Assembly: GCA_005888635.1 (NCBI GenBank)
Contig: VBAW01000029.1
Span: 1 to 32,040 of the forward strand
DNA: 32,040 bases
Source of the DNA: Candidatus Bathyarchaeota archaeon
GTDB lineage: Archaea > Thermoproteota > Bathyarchaeia > 40CM-2-53-6
Direction of reading: 5' to 3'
A program made the position numbers and the translations under genes. Shown in pieces: positions 22,502-30,480 of the stretch; positions within the stretch are counted from its first letter, which is position 1; each line of letters begins with the position of its first letter. The notes beneath the pieces were generated by a model. It was given only the letters and a program-made list of their open reading frames with translations. It was not told the DNA's origin and ran no database searches.

Positions 22502-23569
22502 GTGAAGAGCAAAGTCAAGTTCGGATGCCGGATCTTTCTAGCGGCCAACGAGCCATTCCAGCAGATCATCAAGAGAGCCCAATTCTGCGAGAAGTACGGC
22601 TTTGACTCTGTCCTCATAGACGACCATCTGCTCTACGGGACAGGGGCAGCGGCCGCGCCCGAACCCTTCACAACCCTCGCCGCGATAGCTGCCGCGACCC
22701 GGAAAATCAGAGTCGGAATCGCAGTAACAGACCTCGTCCGTAGACACCCGGCCATCATAGCCCAGACCCTGGCCACGCTCTCCAACCAATTTCCAAAACG
22801 AGTCTTCTTGGGACTGGGCGCGGGCGATCCGATGAACCAGACACCCTTCGGATTCTCTGCGAAACACCGCGTCAGCAGACTAGAAGAGGGTCTGAAGATT
22901 ATCCGGCAGCTGTGGAACTCTAGCATAGAGAAACCACAGAACTACAAGGGACAATTCCTCTCCCTGAACAACGCATACTTGCAAGCCGGCCAGGAGAAAC
23001 AGCCAGTCCCGCCAATCTATCTAGCAGCCTTCGGTCCCAGAATGCTAAGGCTAGCGGGGGAGGCGGCCGACGGATGGATCCCGCACTGTCACACACCTGC
23101 AACATACAAGATGGATCTTGATACCATCATCGGGTCAGCGCATAATGCGGGTCGAGATTTCGGTGTGTTCCGCTCCGCATACTACACGCTATCCTCCATC
23201 TCGAAGAATCGCAAAGAAGCAGACCGGAACGTGCTGGGTCCAGCCAGATACTTCCTCGCCCTGATACCCGAGGCGTTGAAGAAGATCGATCCTTTAGCAA
23301 ACCATCCGGGCAGGATCTGGGAGAATATTTCAAACCCCAAAGAGCAGCGGGAGATAATCCGCAAGATCGCCGCAGAGATTCCGGAATCAGACGCTTACAA
23401 CACAGTCATCCACGGAACAGTTGAGGATAGTATCGAACAGGTCGAAGACTACCGGAAGGCTGGCTGCAAGGAGTTCATGCTGACCTTCACCCCCAAAGGA
23501 GGACTGTGGTCAACGACAGGTCTGCTCGACCAGATACGGCTCTTCTCGAGCAAGGTCATGAAAAAATAG
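22502..23569 (+). CDS. LLM-class (F420-type) oxidoreductase
   Basis: A 355-aa TIM-barrel protein of the luciferase-like monooxygenase superfamily, close to F420-dependent methylene-tetrahydromethanopterin reductase-like enzymes. The evidence is the N-terminal EKYGFDSVLIDDHLL, TRKIRVGIAVTDLVRRHPA, the GLGAGDPMNQTPFGF loop, VPPIYLAAFGPRMLRLAGEAADGWIPH, and a C-terminal EFMLTFTPKGG. The cofactor is probably F420 (or FMN), and the substrate is not evident; the archaeal lineage makes F420 more likely. The start is a GTG at 22502, giving VKSKVKFGCRIF. The last 16 codons (LLDQIRLFSSKVMKK) recur as broken remnants at 26.4 and 28.8 kb, pointing to past duplications of this 3' end. Confidence 0.88.
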   Translation: MKSKVKFGCRIFLAANEPFQQIIKRAQFCEKYGFDSVLIDDHLLYGTGAAAAPEPFTTLAAIAAATRKIRVGIAVTDLVRRHPAIIAQTLATLSNQFPKRVFLGLGAGDPMNQTPFGFSAKHRVSRLEEGLKIIRQLWNSSIEKPQNYKGQFLSLNNAYLQAGQEKQPVPPIYLAAFGPRMLRLAGEAADGWIPHCHTPATYKMDLDTIIGSAHNAGRDFGVFRSAYYTLSSISKNRKEADRNVLGPARYFLALIPEALKKIDPLANHPGRIWENISNPKEQREIIRKIAAEIPESDAYNTVIHGTVEDSIEQVEDYRKAGCKEFMLTFTPKGGLWSTTGLLDQIRLFSSKVMKK

Positions 23570-23634
23570 TAAGGCCGTCGCGTCCCTATGCGCCTTTTCG
23601 AGTCTTTTTGAAGAGCAATGAATAAACCCTGCGA

Positions 23635-23653
23635 GCTTGCTCGTATAGCAAGC
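23635..23653 (+). terminator. Hairpin after the LLM oxidoreductase gene
   Basis: GCTTGCT (23635-23641) and AGCAAGC (23647-23653) form a perfect 7-bp stem with a 5-base loop, 66 bases after the stop codon. A T-rich tract with TTTTT at about 23605-23609 lies between stop and hairpin and may be the actual transcript end. Confidence 0.35.
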
Positions 23654-23717
23654 CAGGGATAACTCCTCGGGAAAGGTTCGTCAATCCTGGGCAATCTGCG
23701 CTCTAATACTCGTAGTA

Positions 23718-24500
23718 GTGGTCAAAATACTCTCGCCTACTACAATTGCAAGTAGCCCACATCCTCAAGCGACTGTCCCAAGCGCTCCAGGCGATTTCTC
23801 CTTCAACCAGCCTAGTTCAGTCACTACTCAACCAACTGCGTTGTCTCAGTCGCCGCTGAGCTATTCCTTCTTTGACGGTTTCAACTATTCGAATATGAGT
23901 CAGATGCAAGCGGCGGGATGGAGAGAGTGCAGTTCGCCGGGCACACCTCAATCCGACTACTTGGTCACACCGGGTCAGTTGACACTTGTGACGGATTGGG
24001 ATAACCAGACGAGCACGGCTGTTTGCTGGAACAATATTCCTGCGGGAGTTTCTAACTGGTCGGCGAGCACCAGAGTAGCGTGGACCGGCAACAATGTTGC
24101 GGGAACCATTCACATCACAGTAACAACAACAAGCCACGCCTACACCTGGGACGCTAACGACATGTTCAAGCGATACATGCTCTGGCGAGACGGGATAGCA
24201 ATCTGGACCGGGCCATTATACATTGGGCAACTCGGAGTTTGGGACGATCTGAGAATAGACTTCGTAAGCGGAGCCATCCATCTCTACCTTGACGAGCTTC
24301 CCATGCAGACTGTGCCGGTCCAAGACACAGGGACCAACATGACTGGAATAGTGCTCCAATCGCAATCAGGAACAACAATAGCTTTGCCTACGTCATGGCC
24401 AACGCGGTGGATCCGAACGCACCAGATTTCACACTCATTGGGGGTCCAACAGGCCAGAACGTTCCAGTCGGTCAGAATGCTACTTTCACTGTCTCTCTAG
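23718..24500 (+). CDS. Secreted Ig/PKD surface protein, segment 1 of 3 (frameshifted)
   Basis: First part of a surface protein that is split into three frames. The segment contains a concanavalin/LamG-like beta-sandwich (FFDGFNYSNMSQMQAAGW, LVTPGQLTLVTDWDN, YTWDANDMFKRYMLWRDG, IDFVSGAIHLYLDE). After about 24370 the frame reads nonsense (TRWIRTHQISHS). The true continuation in the -1 frame (NNNSFAYVMANAVDPNAPDF) begins at 24371. The GTG at 23718 falls inside a hydrophobic stretch; the same frame upstream (from 23649) reads RQSWAICALILVVVVKIL, a plausible signal segment without a normal start codon. The protein would be exported and anchored by its C-terminal helix. Likely cell-surface binding role. 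Confidence 0.6.
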   Translation: MVKILSPTTIASSPHPQATVPSAPGDFSFNQPSSVTTQPTALSQSPLSYSFFDGFNYSNMSQMQAAGWRECSSPGTPQSDYLVTPGQLTLVTDWDNQTSTAVCWNNIPAGVSNWSASTRVAWTGNNVAGTIHITVTTTSHAYTWDANDMFKRYMLWRDGIAIWTGPLYIGQLGVWDDLRIDFVSGAIHLYLDELPMQTVPVQDTGTNMTGIVLQSQSGTTIALPTSWPTRWIRTHQISHSLGVQQARTFQSVRMLLSLSL

Positions 24501-25480
24501 CAAGCGTCAACGGCTTCTCCGGTCTCGTGACTTTGGCACCATCGATCTCTCCCGGTGGAACCAACTCGCTACTCGTTGCACTCTCACCGAGCGTTACCTT
24601 GACCAGGGGTGGTTCCGTCTCGGTCAATCTGACAGCTACAACTTTCCAAGTTATATCCGCATCCACGTTCAACATCCGAGTGAACGCGACGAGCGGCAGT
24701 CTCTATCACGCAATCCAGGTATCAGCCACAGTAACCGCTCCGCCCCAAGGCCAGAACATCACCATCAACGCGACTCCAGGCTCCATCATACTTCAGCAAG
24801 GCCCACTTGGACAATGGACTACTCACAACATCACGATAACCATCAGAGGAACAACCGGATTCACCGGCACCATCGCCCTGTCAGTCTCAGTTTCTGCGAT
24901 TGGGCCCTCGCCAAACGGCGCCATTACCCCGAGCCAACTACTCATCACCGGAAACGGGACCTACACCGCAATCCTCTATTTTCCCCAAGGAGGGAGCAGC
25001 ACTGAGACCTTTACGGTCACCGCAGCAACCGCCGGCCTGAGCACTTCGACGAGTGTTCAGGTAAACTTCGTCCCATCATACTTCTACACACAAGTCCGTC
25101 CATCAGGGGACATCTACCTCGGAGCTGGATCCTCCATCACGGTCAGCCTAAACCTGGTGAGTCAGAACGGAGACGCTGGCAACGTAACTCTCTCCATCCG
25201 CTCGCCTTACGCGCTTCCAGCCAACTATCCAACATTCCAGTTTCCGAACAGAGTCACCCTGATTCCCAACGCTACCCTCAGCGTACCAGTCACGATCTCC
25301 ACGAACAACAACACACCAGTCGGATCCTACATCTTCTTCATCCGCACAGACGGAGGATGGTGGACAGGAGACATAAAGATTAACCTCTACATCCTAGCTC
25401 GCTCCTACACTTCTGGAGTAGTGGTTGGGACCACCGCGACTTACAGCGTGAGCCTATCCTCCTATCCCGGGTCCCCATAA
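24395..25480 (+). CDS. Secreted Ig/PKD surface protein, segment 2 of 3 (frameshifted)
   Basis: The middle part, about 360 codons, of tandem Ig-like beta-sandwich repeats. They include DFTLIGGPTGQNVPVGQNAT with FTVSLASVNGFSGLVTL, then a similar VTLTRGGSVSVNLTA and GFTGTIALSVSVSA, and NGDAGNVTLSIRSP. They resemble the repeats found in many archaeal surface and extracellular proteins. The frame ends with a stop at 25478-25480. The -1 frame continues at once as VPITVTATVTNVTG, so a lost C in the CCCC run at 25473-25476 explains the break. Joined to segments 1 and 3, the product would be close to 870-900 aa. Two independent one-base losses either mark a decaying gene or sequencing errors. Confidence 0.6.
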   Translation: MANAVDPNAPDFTLIGGPTGQNVPVGQNATFTVSLASVNGFSGLVTLAPSISPGGTNSLLVALSPSVTLTRGGSVSVNLTATTFQVISASTFNIRVNATSGSLYHAIQVSATVTAPPQGQNITINATPGSIILQQGPLGQWTTHNITITIRGTTGFTGTIALSVSVSAIGPSPNGAITPSQLLITGNGTYTAILYFPQGGSSTETFTVTAATAGLSTSTSVQVNFVPSYFYTQVRPSGDIYLGAGSSITVSLNLVSQNGDAGNVTLSIRSPYALPANYPTFQFPNRVTLIPNATLSVPVTISTNNNTPVGSYIFFIRTDGGWWTGDIKINLYILARSYTSGVVVGTTATYSVSLSSYPGSP

Positions 25481-25494
25481 CGGTCACGGCGACA

Positions 25495-26340
25495 GTGACA
25501 AACGTAACGGGCTCAGACATCTCATACACCGAATCATTCTACGTCGACAACGTTCTCGCCAATTCCACGAGCGCAAGCATCAATATTCTGAACGGAGACC
25601 ACACAGGAACAGTATTCGTCCCATTCCCCTTCGTAGCAGCCGGCCTCCATCCCGGAGATAGCCTGTTTCCAGGAGCCCCTTATGGGTCAATCAGCATAAC
25701 CAGCACGTCGACCATATCACTAGCCGGGGAAGACAGACTCACTTTCTCCGCCGGCACTGGCATAACAATCAATCCTATTCAGATTTCCGCGACATGGGAC
25801 AGTGCAACAGGGATACTTGGGATACTAGACGGCACCGTTCCCGTAAACTCGACCAGCGTGACGGCGCACTATCGCCTTGTCCGCACAAACGCCTGGACCG
25901 GCACAAACCCATCAAACAATATCTCAGTAGATTTCACCGAGTCAACATCCCAAGCAGTACAATTCTCAACCATCACATTCACATCCACCGTGACCGGCGG
26001 CGCGCCTCCCTACACATACCGCTGGGATTTCGGGGACGGACAGACTTCTAACCAGCATGATCCAGTTCACCTATATGCCATTCCAGGAAGTTACAGGGTG
26101 GTCTTGACAGTGACAGACAAGACCGGAGATGTCGTGACTCAAACATCGATGATCAGAGTGTCCAGCTTGATCATTCCTCCATCACTTTCTAGCCTCTTTC
26201 CGGCAGCCGGCATACTCATGATTGGCCTAGTCGCCCTATCAGTGTACATTACATGCGCGATCGCGGCAACGGCTCTTGTCATAAGACACGAACAAACCAA
26301 ACAACGTCGACCTGCTCAGACGCTCCCACCCAACAATTGA
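25495..26340 (+). CDS. Secreted Ig/PKD surface protein, segment 3 of 3, with PKD domain and C-terminal membrane anchor
   Basis: Last part of the split surface protein. It continues the beta-sandwich repeats (VTNVTGSDISYTESFYVDN), then has a clear PKD domain at about residues 152-222, with the hallmarks GGAPPYTYRWDFGDGQ, HLYAIPGSYRVVLTVTD and a final IRVSS. It ends with one membrane helix (AAGILMIGLVALSVYI, about 238-262) and a short basic tail (RHEQTKQRRP), typical of a C-terminal anchor with the tail in the cytoplasm. The GTG at 25495 is only the first start-like codon in this frame; the coding continues from the previous segment. PKD and Ig domains mediate binding between cells or to polysaccharides. 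Confidence 0.7.
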   Translation: MTNVTGSDISYTESFYVDNVLANSTSASINILNGDHTGTVFVPFPFVAAGLHPGDSLFPGAPYGSISITSTSTISLAGEDRLTFSAGTGITINPIQISATWDSATGILGILDGTVPVNSTSVTAHYRLVRTNAWTGTNPSNNISVDFTESTSQAVQFSTITFTSTVTGGAPPYTYRWDFGDGQTSNQHDPVHLYAIPGSYRVVLTVTDKTGDVVTQTSMIRVSSLIIPPSLSSLFPAAGILMIGLVALSVYITCAIAATALVIRHEQTKQRRPAQTLPPNN

Positions 26341-26425
26341 CACAACTTTCTCCCTGAAAGAGCCGAGCTTTCTAGACTCATCCGAAGCGGCCTCTTGGAA
26401 GGACGTACGACAGAGGGTACGCACT

Positions 26426-26506
26426 AACGGTGGGTCTGTTCAACAAAACCAGCTCGAACAAATACAACTCTTCTCCGACAAGGTCCTGAATAGAAACCGA
26501 AACTAG
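26426..26506 (+). pseudogene. Decayed 3' end of an LLM oxidoreductase gene (copy a)
   Basis: This frame reads NGGSVQQNQLEQIQLFSDKV followed by LNRNRN and a stop. It matches the C-terminus of the intact LLM gene (KGGLWSTTGLLDQIRLFSSKV then MKK and stop), differing by one residue in length. Upstream of it the similarity is lost, so only the 3' end of a former copy remains. Confidence 0.55.
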
Positions 26507-26554
26507 GCGAAGCATCCGACCATCAGATGGCCAAGGAATCATGGTTGTCTAAAC

Positions 26555-27138
26555 ATGGTTAATAGTCGTCGAACAGCCAAGTCCCACTCGGCCTTGAAGA
26601 ACGCGATATTATGGCCTGAACCATATCCCGCAAGAGACGGAGTGGCCAAGCTCATGCGCAAGATAGAGTCCACCAGAATCCAAAAAGCCTGGCCCTGGTT
26701 GATTGTTCTAGCTCTAGTTCTGGCCGGGATGACCTATCTCATTCTCTCACATATTGGATCATCAGTTTCCTCATCTGCAGTGATAGAGCTTGACAAAGAC
26801 CTGATCTCAACAAACGGGCTGATGATAGCTTTCACTGGCATAATATTCACAGGCATGCTAGCTGAGATACGGTTCAGAACCGAACGCGCGATTCAAACAT
26901 CAGATCAGCAGCGTGCCAACCGGCTGGAAAGAACGTCGAAAGCTCTCCGAAAGACTGCTTTAGCGAGCTTTCTGTTCTTCGCACTATCCCTGTCAGATGC
27001 GATTGGCAACCTGCCGGGTCCACTATCATCCCCATCGTCAACCTTCTCCCTGGCAACCACGTTTGTGCTTCCTGTAGCGTTGATGGTAGGGGGTTGGTCA
27101 ATCTAATGATTGCACTGGCAATGATAGTCTCAGAGTGA
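26555..27138 (+). CDS. Small membrane protein (frameshifted near its end)
   Basis: From the ATG at 26555 the protein has a charged N-terminus, a hydrophobic helix (AWPWLIVLALVLAGMTYLIL, about 45-65), a second (about 85-103), a basic helix (FRTERAIQTSDQQRANRLER), and two further helices. In the given sequence the frame ends at 27106 with LMVGGWSI. The -1 frame continues as GLVNLMIALAMIVSE and stops at 27138, completing the last membrane helix, so one G appears to be lost from the GGGGG run at 27089-27093. I do not recognise a named family; four helices with a cytoplasmic charged loop suggest a sensor or accessory membrane protein. It precedes a winged-helix gene. Confidence 0.6.
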
Positions 27139-27160
27139 AAACCAAAACTGACTATCATTA

Positions 27161-27490
27161 GTGACAGGCGGTCATGGATCGCAGCGGGTTGGTCGGTTGG
27201 TCCACGAGCATAGGGAGCGGATCTATCTAAGGAAGGACGTCCTCCTGAAACTCGCAGAGCATGGTGAGCTGAACCAGAGCAGGCTGATGAGTTATTGTGG
27301 GCTGAACAATGTGAAGCACAAGGTGCTCCTGGACGAGATGGTCGAGAAGGGCTTGATACTCAGGATGGAAGAGCCTTGGGGTGCTAAGAAGATAATCAAG
27401 TACAAGATTTCCGACCGGGGAAGGATGCTTGTTAGAGAGATCTTAGAGCCCTACGAGACGCTCTTTCCGAGACGGGAGGCTGAGAAATAG
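27161..27490 (+). CDS. ArnR-like winged-helix DNA-binding protein
   Basis: A 109-aa winged-helix protein. The core is RKDVLLKLAEHGELNQSRLM, then SYCGLNNVKHKVLLDEMVEKGLIL, and a wing with KIIKYKISDRGRMLV. It resembles the small archaeal ArnR1-like/PadR-like helix-turn-helix proteins that are abundant in Thaumarchaeota. The start at GTG 27161 gives VTGGHGSQRVGRLVHEHRER; a later start would still keep the domain. The next gene (a small membrane protein) follows after 58 bases, in the same orientation. A CCGTTTTTAGG stretch at about 27512-27522 lies between them and may be a terminator or promoter element. Targets are unknown. Confidence 0.75.
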   Translation: MTGGHGSQRVGRLVHEHRERIYLRKDVLLKLAEHGELNQSRLMSYCGLNNVKHKVLLDEMVEKGLILRMEEPWGAKKIIKYKISDRGRMLVREILEPYETLFPRREAEK

Positions 27491-27548
27491 TGATGGATAA
27501 CATAGTTCCCCGACCGTTTTTAGGAACCATGCTGGTGAATACCTGGCC

Positions 27549-27911
27549 TTGACCGAGCCAGAGAAGAGAGAGAACGCTGGGGCAACTGCTGAGAACATCT
27601 TTTCCATAGTAGACAGGCTGGTCTACCAGATCGATAGGACCAAGAAATTCATACTCGTCATGATCATCGCGATTGTTGTCGCGATTCCCTTATCATGGCA
27701 TGTCTCGCCCTTTCTGCTCGGGATGCCTGGCGGTTACAGCTTCAGACTAGCGGGCATCGTAGCGGTAGTTATCGCGGCTGTATTCCTTCTGATTGGAGCT
27801 AGGCAGTGGATGTTGCTCTCTGACTGGACCCGGAAATACAAGGCGTACAAGGAACAGCAGAAAAAGATCGACGATAAACTCGACTTTGAAGACAGCAACG
27901 AAGAACCGTAG
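27549..27911 (+). CDS. Small two-helix membrane protein, 120 aa
   Basis: The protein starts with a TTG at 27549 and reads TEPEKRENAGATAENIFSIV, then two hydrophobic helices (FILVMIIAIVVAIPLSW, about 37-55, and LAGIVAVVIAAVFLLIGA, about 66-84), then a charged amphipathic C-terminus (WTRKYKAYKEQQKKIDDKL) that looks like a coiled coil. Unknown function. It probably belongs with the winged-helix gene upstream, as a regulator plus small membrane protein pair; this is inference from orientation and spacing. Confidence 0.6.
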   Translation: MTEPEKRENAGATAENIFSIVDRLVYQIDRTKKFILVMIIAIVVAIPLSWHVSPFLLGMPGGYSFRLAGIVAVVIAAVFLLIGARQWMLLSDWTRKYKAYKEQQKKIDDKLDFEDSNEEP

Positions 27912-28127
27912 TACAGCTCTGGTCGAAGAAGAATCGCTGAGGTTTTGCTGGGCGTTTCTCGCGCTAATCATCAGGTAACTTTGGTACGTAACAGATGTCA
28001 ACAATGACTATAACAAAAAATCAGACGCTATACTGAGCATGGCAGCTTCAAGAATCATCATTGTCGCGCATGGCCTCGGCTTCGTCGGATGGATCAGTCC
28101 CGCCATCAGCACAAGGAGGGTGGACCC

Positions 28128-28586
28128 GTGACGACGGAAACGACCAAGCCGAAGCGCAAGAAGCTCTGGATCATCAGCATAGCGATAGCGGTAGTCGTCA
28201 TTGCTGTCGTCGCCACCTTTCTGGTTGTGATGAACCAGGCCGTCGGTCCTCCTGCGCCTCCCAACGGTCCCAACGTAGCCATCTGGAATGGTAGCTTCTG
28301 CAGAAACTCGGGAAACTGTGGATACAGCCCGAGCGTCAAGACCGTCTTGAACGGGACCACCCTAACCTGGACGAACAATGGAATGACGCACACCGTCACC
28401 AGCTGTGACGCAACTCAGTACACGTCGGCAGGATGCCCGAGCCAAAACGCGGTAGGTCTAAACAGCTTCGACTCAGGAGCAATGTCCGATGGAGCAACGT
28501 TCACGTGGACATTCACGGTGAAGGGGACATACTACTACTATTGCACTCTCCATCCCTGGATGCAAGGGGAAATAATCGTTCAATAG
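28128..28586 (+). CDS. Halocyanin/plastocyanin-like cupredoxin
   Basis: A 152-aa membrane-anchored blue-copper protein. The start is the GTG at 28128, supported by AAGGAGG at 28113-28119 (8 bases before it). The protein begins VTTETTKPKRKKLWIISIA with a hydrophobic anchor up to about residue 38 and a Pro-rich linker. The type 1 copper ligands are His in NNGMTHTVT, then Cys, His and Met in YYYCTLHPWMQG. It would carry electrons at the outer face of the membrane, between a donor such as a b/c-type complex and an acceptor such as a terminal oxidase; no partner gene is visible. An upstream GTG/ATG (28089) would add 13 polar residues. Confidence 0.88.
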   Translation: MTTETTKPKRKKLWIISIAIAVVVIAVVATFLVVMNQAVGPPAPPNGPNVAIWNGSFCRNSGNCGYSPSVKTVLNGTTLTWTNNGMTHTVTSCDATQYTSAGCPSQNAVGLNSFDSGAMSDGATFTWTFTVKGTYYYYCTLHPWMQGEIIVQ

Positions 28587-28961
28587 TTGAAACCGCAAGT
28601 TCTCATGCGCCCATCGACCTGAGAATCCTGAACGATTATTCGACGATGCCCAAGATCTTGATCGCTAAGAGAGAGACTTTCCGCGAGAATATCGGTCGCG
28701 CTATACCACGAAGAGCTAGGAAGGGTGATTCTTGAAGGAGTCATCGAGAAGGACCGAGTTGGACCAGTAGGACTAACCAACAAGAATAGCGGAAATTCGG
28801 AAATCTCCGCGCCCACTAGAATCTATCCGGCTGGCCCAAAGACCTAGCCGAACAGATACGACTCTTCTCCACAAGATACTCGCAGATATCGGGACTAGTC
28901 GGATAGCTTAAGTTAGCACGGGGTTGGATATCACCAGCATGCCTGGTGAATCCGAGCAGAC
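28587..28961. other. Gene-poor stretch with LLM gene remnant
   Basis: Between the cupredoxin and CruF-like genes no intact gene is recognised. A 60-codon open frame (about 28663-28845) reads ARISVALYHEELGRVILEG and IEKDRVGPVGLTN but has no clear start. The LLM remnant at 28832-28906 is listed separately. Confidence 0.35.
28832..28906 (+). pseudogene. Decayed 3' end of an LLM oxidoreductase gene (copy b)
   Basis: The frame reads GWPKDLAEQIRLFSTRY-like sequence (WPKDLAEQIRLFST, then RYSQISGLVG and stop), matching LLDQIRLFSSKV of the intact LLM gene at 22502-23569 and of remnant copy a at 26426. The rest of the gene is absent. Confidence 0.5.
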
Positions 28962-29819
28962 ATGACCAGCTCGGCTCCGACGCGCAATCAGAGGCTGACA
29001 GACAGCGTTCTCTGGATATTAGTAGTAGCATATGCGGTCGGGAGCCGCATAATCCCGGGCTTCATCACGCCCCTGCTGTTTCCCTTCGCGTTGGTCCACG
29101 GGGGGAGGCGGTATGGATGGAAGACTATTGCTGTCTTCATGGTCGTCACGGCAATCGTCAGCAACATCCTGGAAAACAGTAGCATCCTGACCGGGTTTCC
29201 ATTCGGCCGCTACTACTACACTGACTCGCTGGGACCCAAGATGGCTCTCGTACCCTTCTTCATCTCCCTCTCCTACATCTCGTTCGGCTATCTCGCCTGG
29301 GTCTTCTCCACCCTCCTCGTAAGCGAAGTCCGCAAGGGGTCTGCCCTCCTCGTGTCGGTCACGGTTCCGCTAGTCGCATCTTTCGTAATGGTCGCATGGG
29401 ATTTCTGCCTCGACCCGATAGCCTCCACCATCAATCACGCTTGGATATGGAAGGACGGAGGAGGATACTTTGGCGTACCATTCTCCAACTATCTCGGCTG
29501 GTCATTCACCGTCTACATCTTCTTCCAGCTTTTCGCCCTGTACCAGCGGAAGCGTGGAGCGGAAGACCTGAGTCGAGCACTACCAGCAACCCACTATCTC
29601 CAGGCTATCATACTCTACCTCTGGACAGGAGTCGGGTTTGTCCTCGGCTACTTGTTCATGTCCCCCAGCACTTACGTGACAGATGCAGCTGGGCACTCTT
29701 GGACGACAGGTGACATCTTTGAGTCGATGGCGATCTCGGCAATATACACTATGATCTTCATCTCGATACTAGCCCTTGCGATACTCTACAGAGACCAACT
29801 AACGCAGAAAAGAGCGTAA
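28962..29819 (+). CDS. CruF-like carotenoid hydratase family membrane protein
   Basis: A 285-aa polytopic membrane protein with about seven hydrophobic segments. Family marks include NILENSSILTGFPFGRYYYT, VMVAWDFCLDPIAS and WKDGGGYFGVPFSNYLGWS. These are the motifs of the DUF422/CruF group, which hydrates the ends of C50 or C40 carotenoids (for example bisanhydrobacterioruberin). No other carotenoid gene is present in the window, so the pathway and substrate cannot be decided, and a different activity in this lineage is possible. The start is an ATG at 28962. The gene stands alone, in the same direction as the cupredoxin gene. Confidence 0.8.
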   Translation: MTSSAPTRNQRLTDSVLWILVVAYAVGSRIIPGFITPLLFPFALVHGGRRYGWKTIAVFMVVTAIVSNILENSSILTGFPFGRYYYTDSLGPKMALVPFFISLSYISFGYLAWVFSTLLVSEVRKGSALLVSVTVPLVASFVMVAWDFCLDPIASTINHAWIWKDGGGYFGVPFSNYLGWSFTVYIFFQLFALYQRKRGAEDLSRALPATHYLQAIILYLWTGVGFVLGYLFMSPSTYVTDAAGHSWTTGDIFESMAISAIYTMIFISILALAILYRDQLTQKRA

Positions 29820-29906
29820 ATTCTGAATTGATCGTTGGCCGAGCGTCATGTCTAGCCGTATTGGCGACGAAAAAAATGAGAAGTTGGATGTTTGACGATC
29901 GTTTGA

Positions 29907-30335
29907 TTACTTTTTGGCGTAGACTTTTGCGGTGAACGTCTGGTCGGCTTGGCTGGCGGTTCCCTCGATCCAGCCCTTGGTATTGTTGAGCCAGGAGAGG
30001 CTCGGCGATTGCGTCATGTACTTTTGTTCTCCCTCGAACCAGATGGTTCCGTCAGCGTTGTTGCGTCCCTTGCCGTGGCTTGTTGCGACGACCATGTCCT
30101 TGCCCGCCATCTGGATGCTTTTGCCTTCCCATTCGCTCGTACCGTCGGTCTTCATGTGAATACTGACCGTCTCCATGAAGTTGGCCTGGTACTTGCCCGT
30201 GATCTGGCCTACGTCGTTGTTCTCGATCTTGATGCCGTTAGCGCCGATGTCTTTGATGCTGAAGCTGTCGGTCTTACCGCGCAGCTCGGCGATTACCTCG
30301 CCTTTGGTTTGCTGTTGAGATTGCATACTACTCAT
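29907..30335 (-). CDS. Hypothetical lipocalin-like protein, 142 aa
   Basis: The protein reads like a small beta barrel: GEVIAELRGKTDSFSIKDIG, NDVGQITGKYQANFMETVSI, DGTSEWEGKSIQMAGKDMVV, ADGTIWFEGEQKYM and WIEGTASQADQTFTAKVYA. Alternating polar and hydrophobic residues with many Gly and Thr suggest eight to ten strands, similar to DUF3224-like or lipocalin-like proteins; no exact family is recognised. No signal peptide is present, so it is cytoplasmic. The first ATG is at 30335 and a second (MQSQQQ) at 30326. On the minus strand AAAAAAAGGAGGTACAA lies about 30 bases upstream, too far for a usual Shine-Dalgarno site. Confidence 0.65.
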   Translation of the reverse strand: MSSMQSQQQTKGEVIAELRGKTDSFSIKDIGANGIKIENNDVGQITGKYQANFMETVSIHMKTDGTSEWEGKSIQMAGKDMVVATSHGKGRNNADGTIWFEGEQKYMTQSPSLSWLNNTKGWIEGTASQADQTFTAKVYAKK

Positions 30336-30480
30336 CTCCGAATGCGGGAGAGGCCTCTATTTGAACGGTTGTACCTCCTTTTTTTGAGAAACCCGTCCAA
30401 AGACCGGCCATGCTATCTCTGAGCAGCCCAAAATACAACTGGTCTACAAACCTGGTGCACAGGCACGAGGGATAGTCGTA

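Noticed and set aside
23635-23653. Hairpin considered as part of a tRNA or attachment site
   Set aside because: No T-loop GGTTCGA box, no cloverleaf, and no duplicated flank was found; kept only as a possible terminator hairpin.
24366-25480. Programmed ribosomal frameshifting in the surface protein
   Set aside because: No slippery heptamer followed by a structure is visible, and both sites are simple homopolymer contractions; lost bases or errors explain them more simply.
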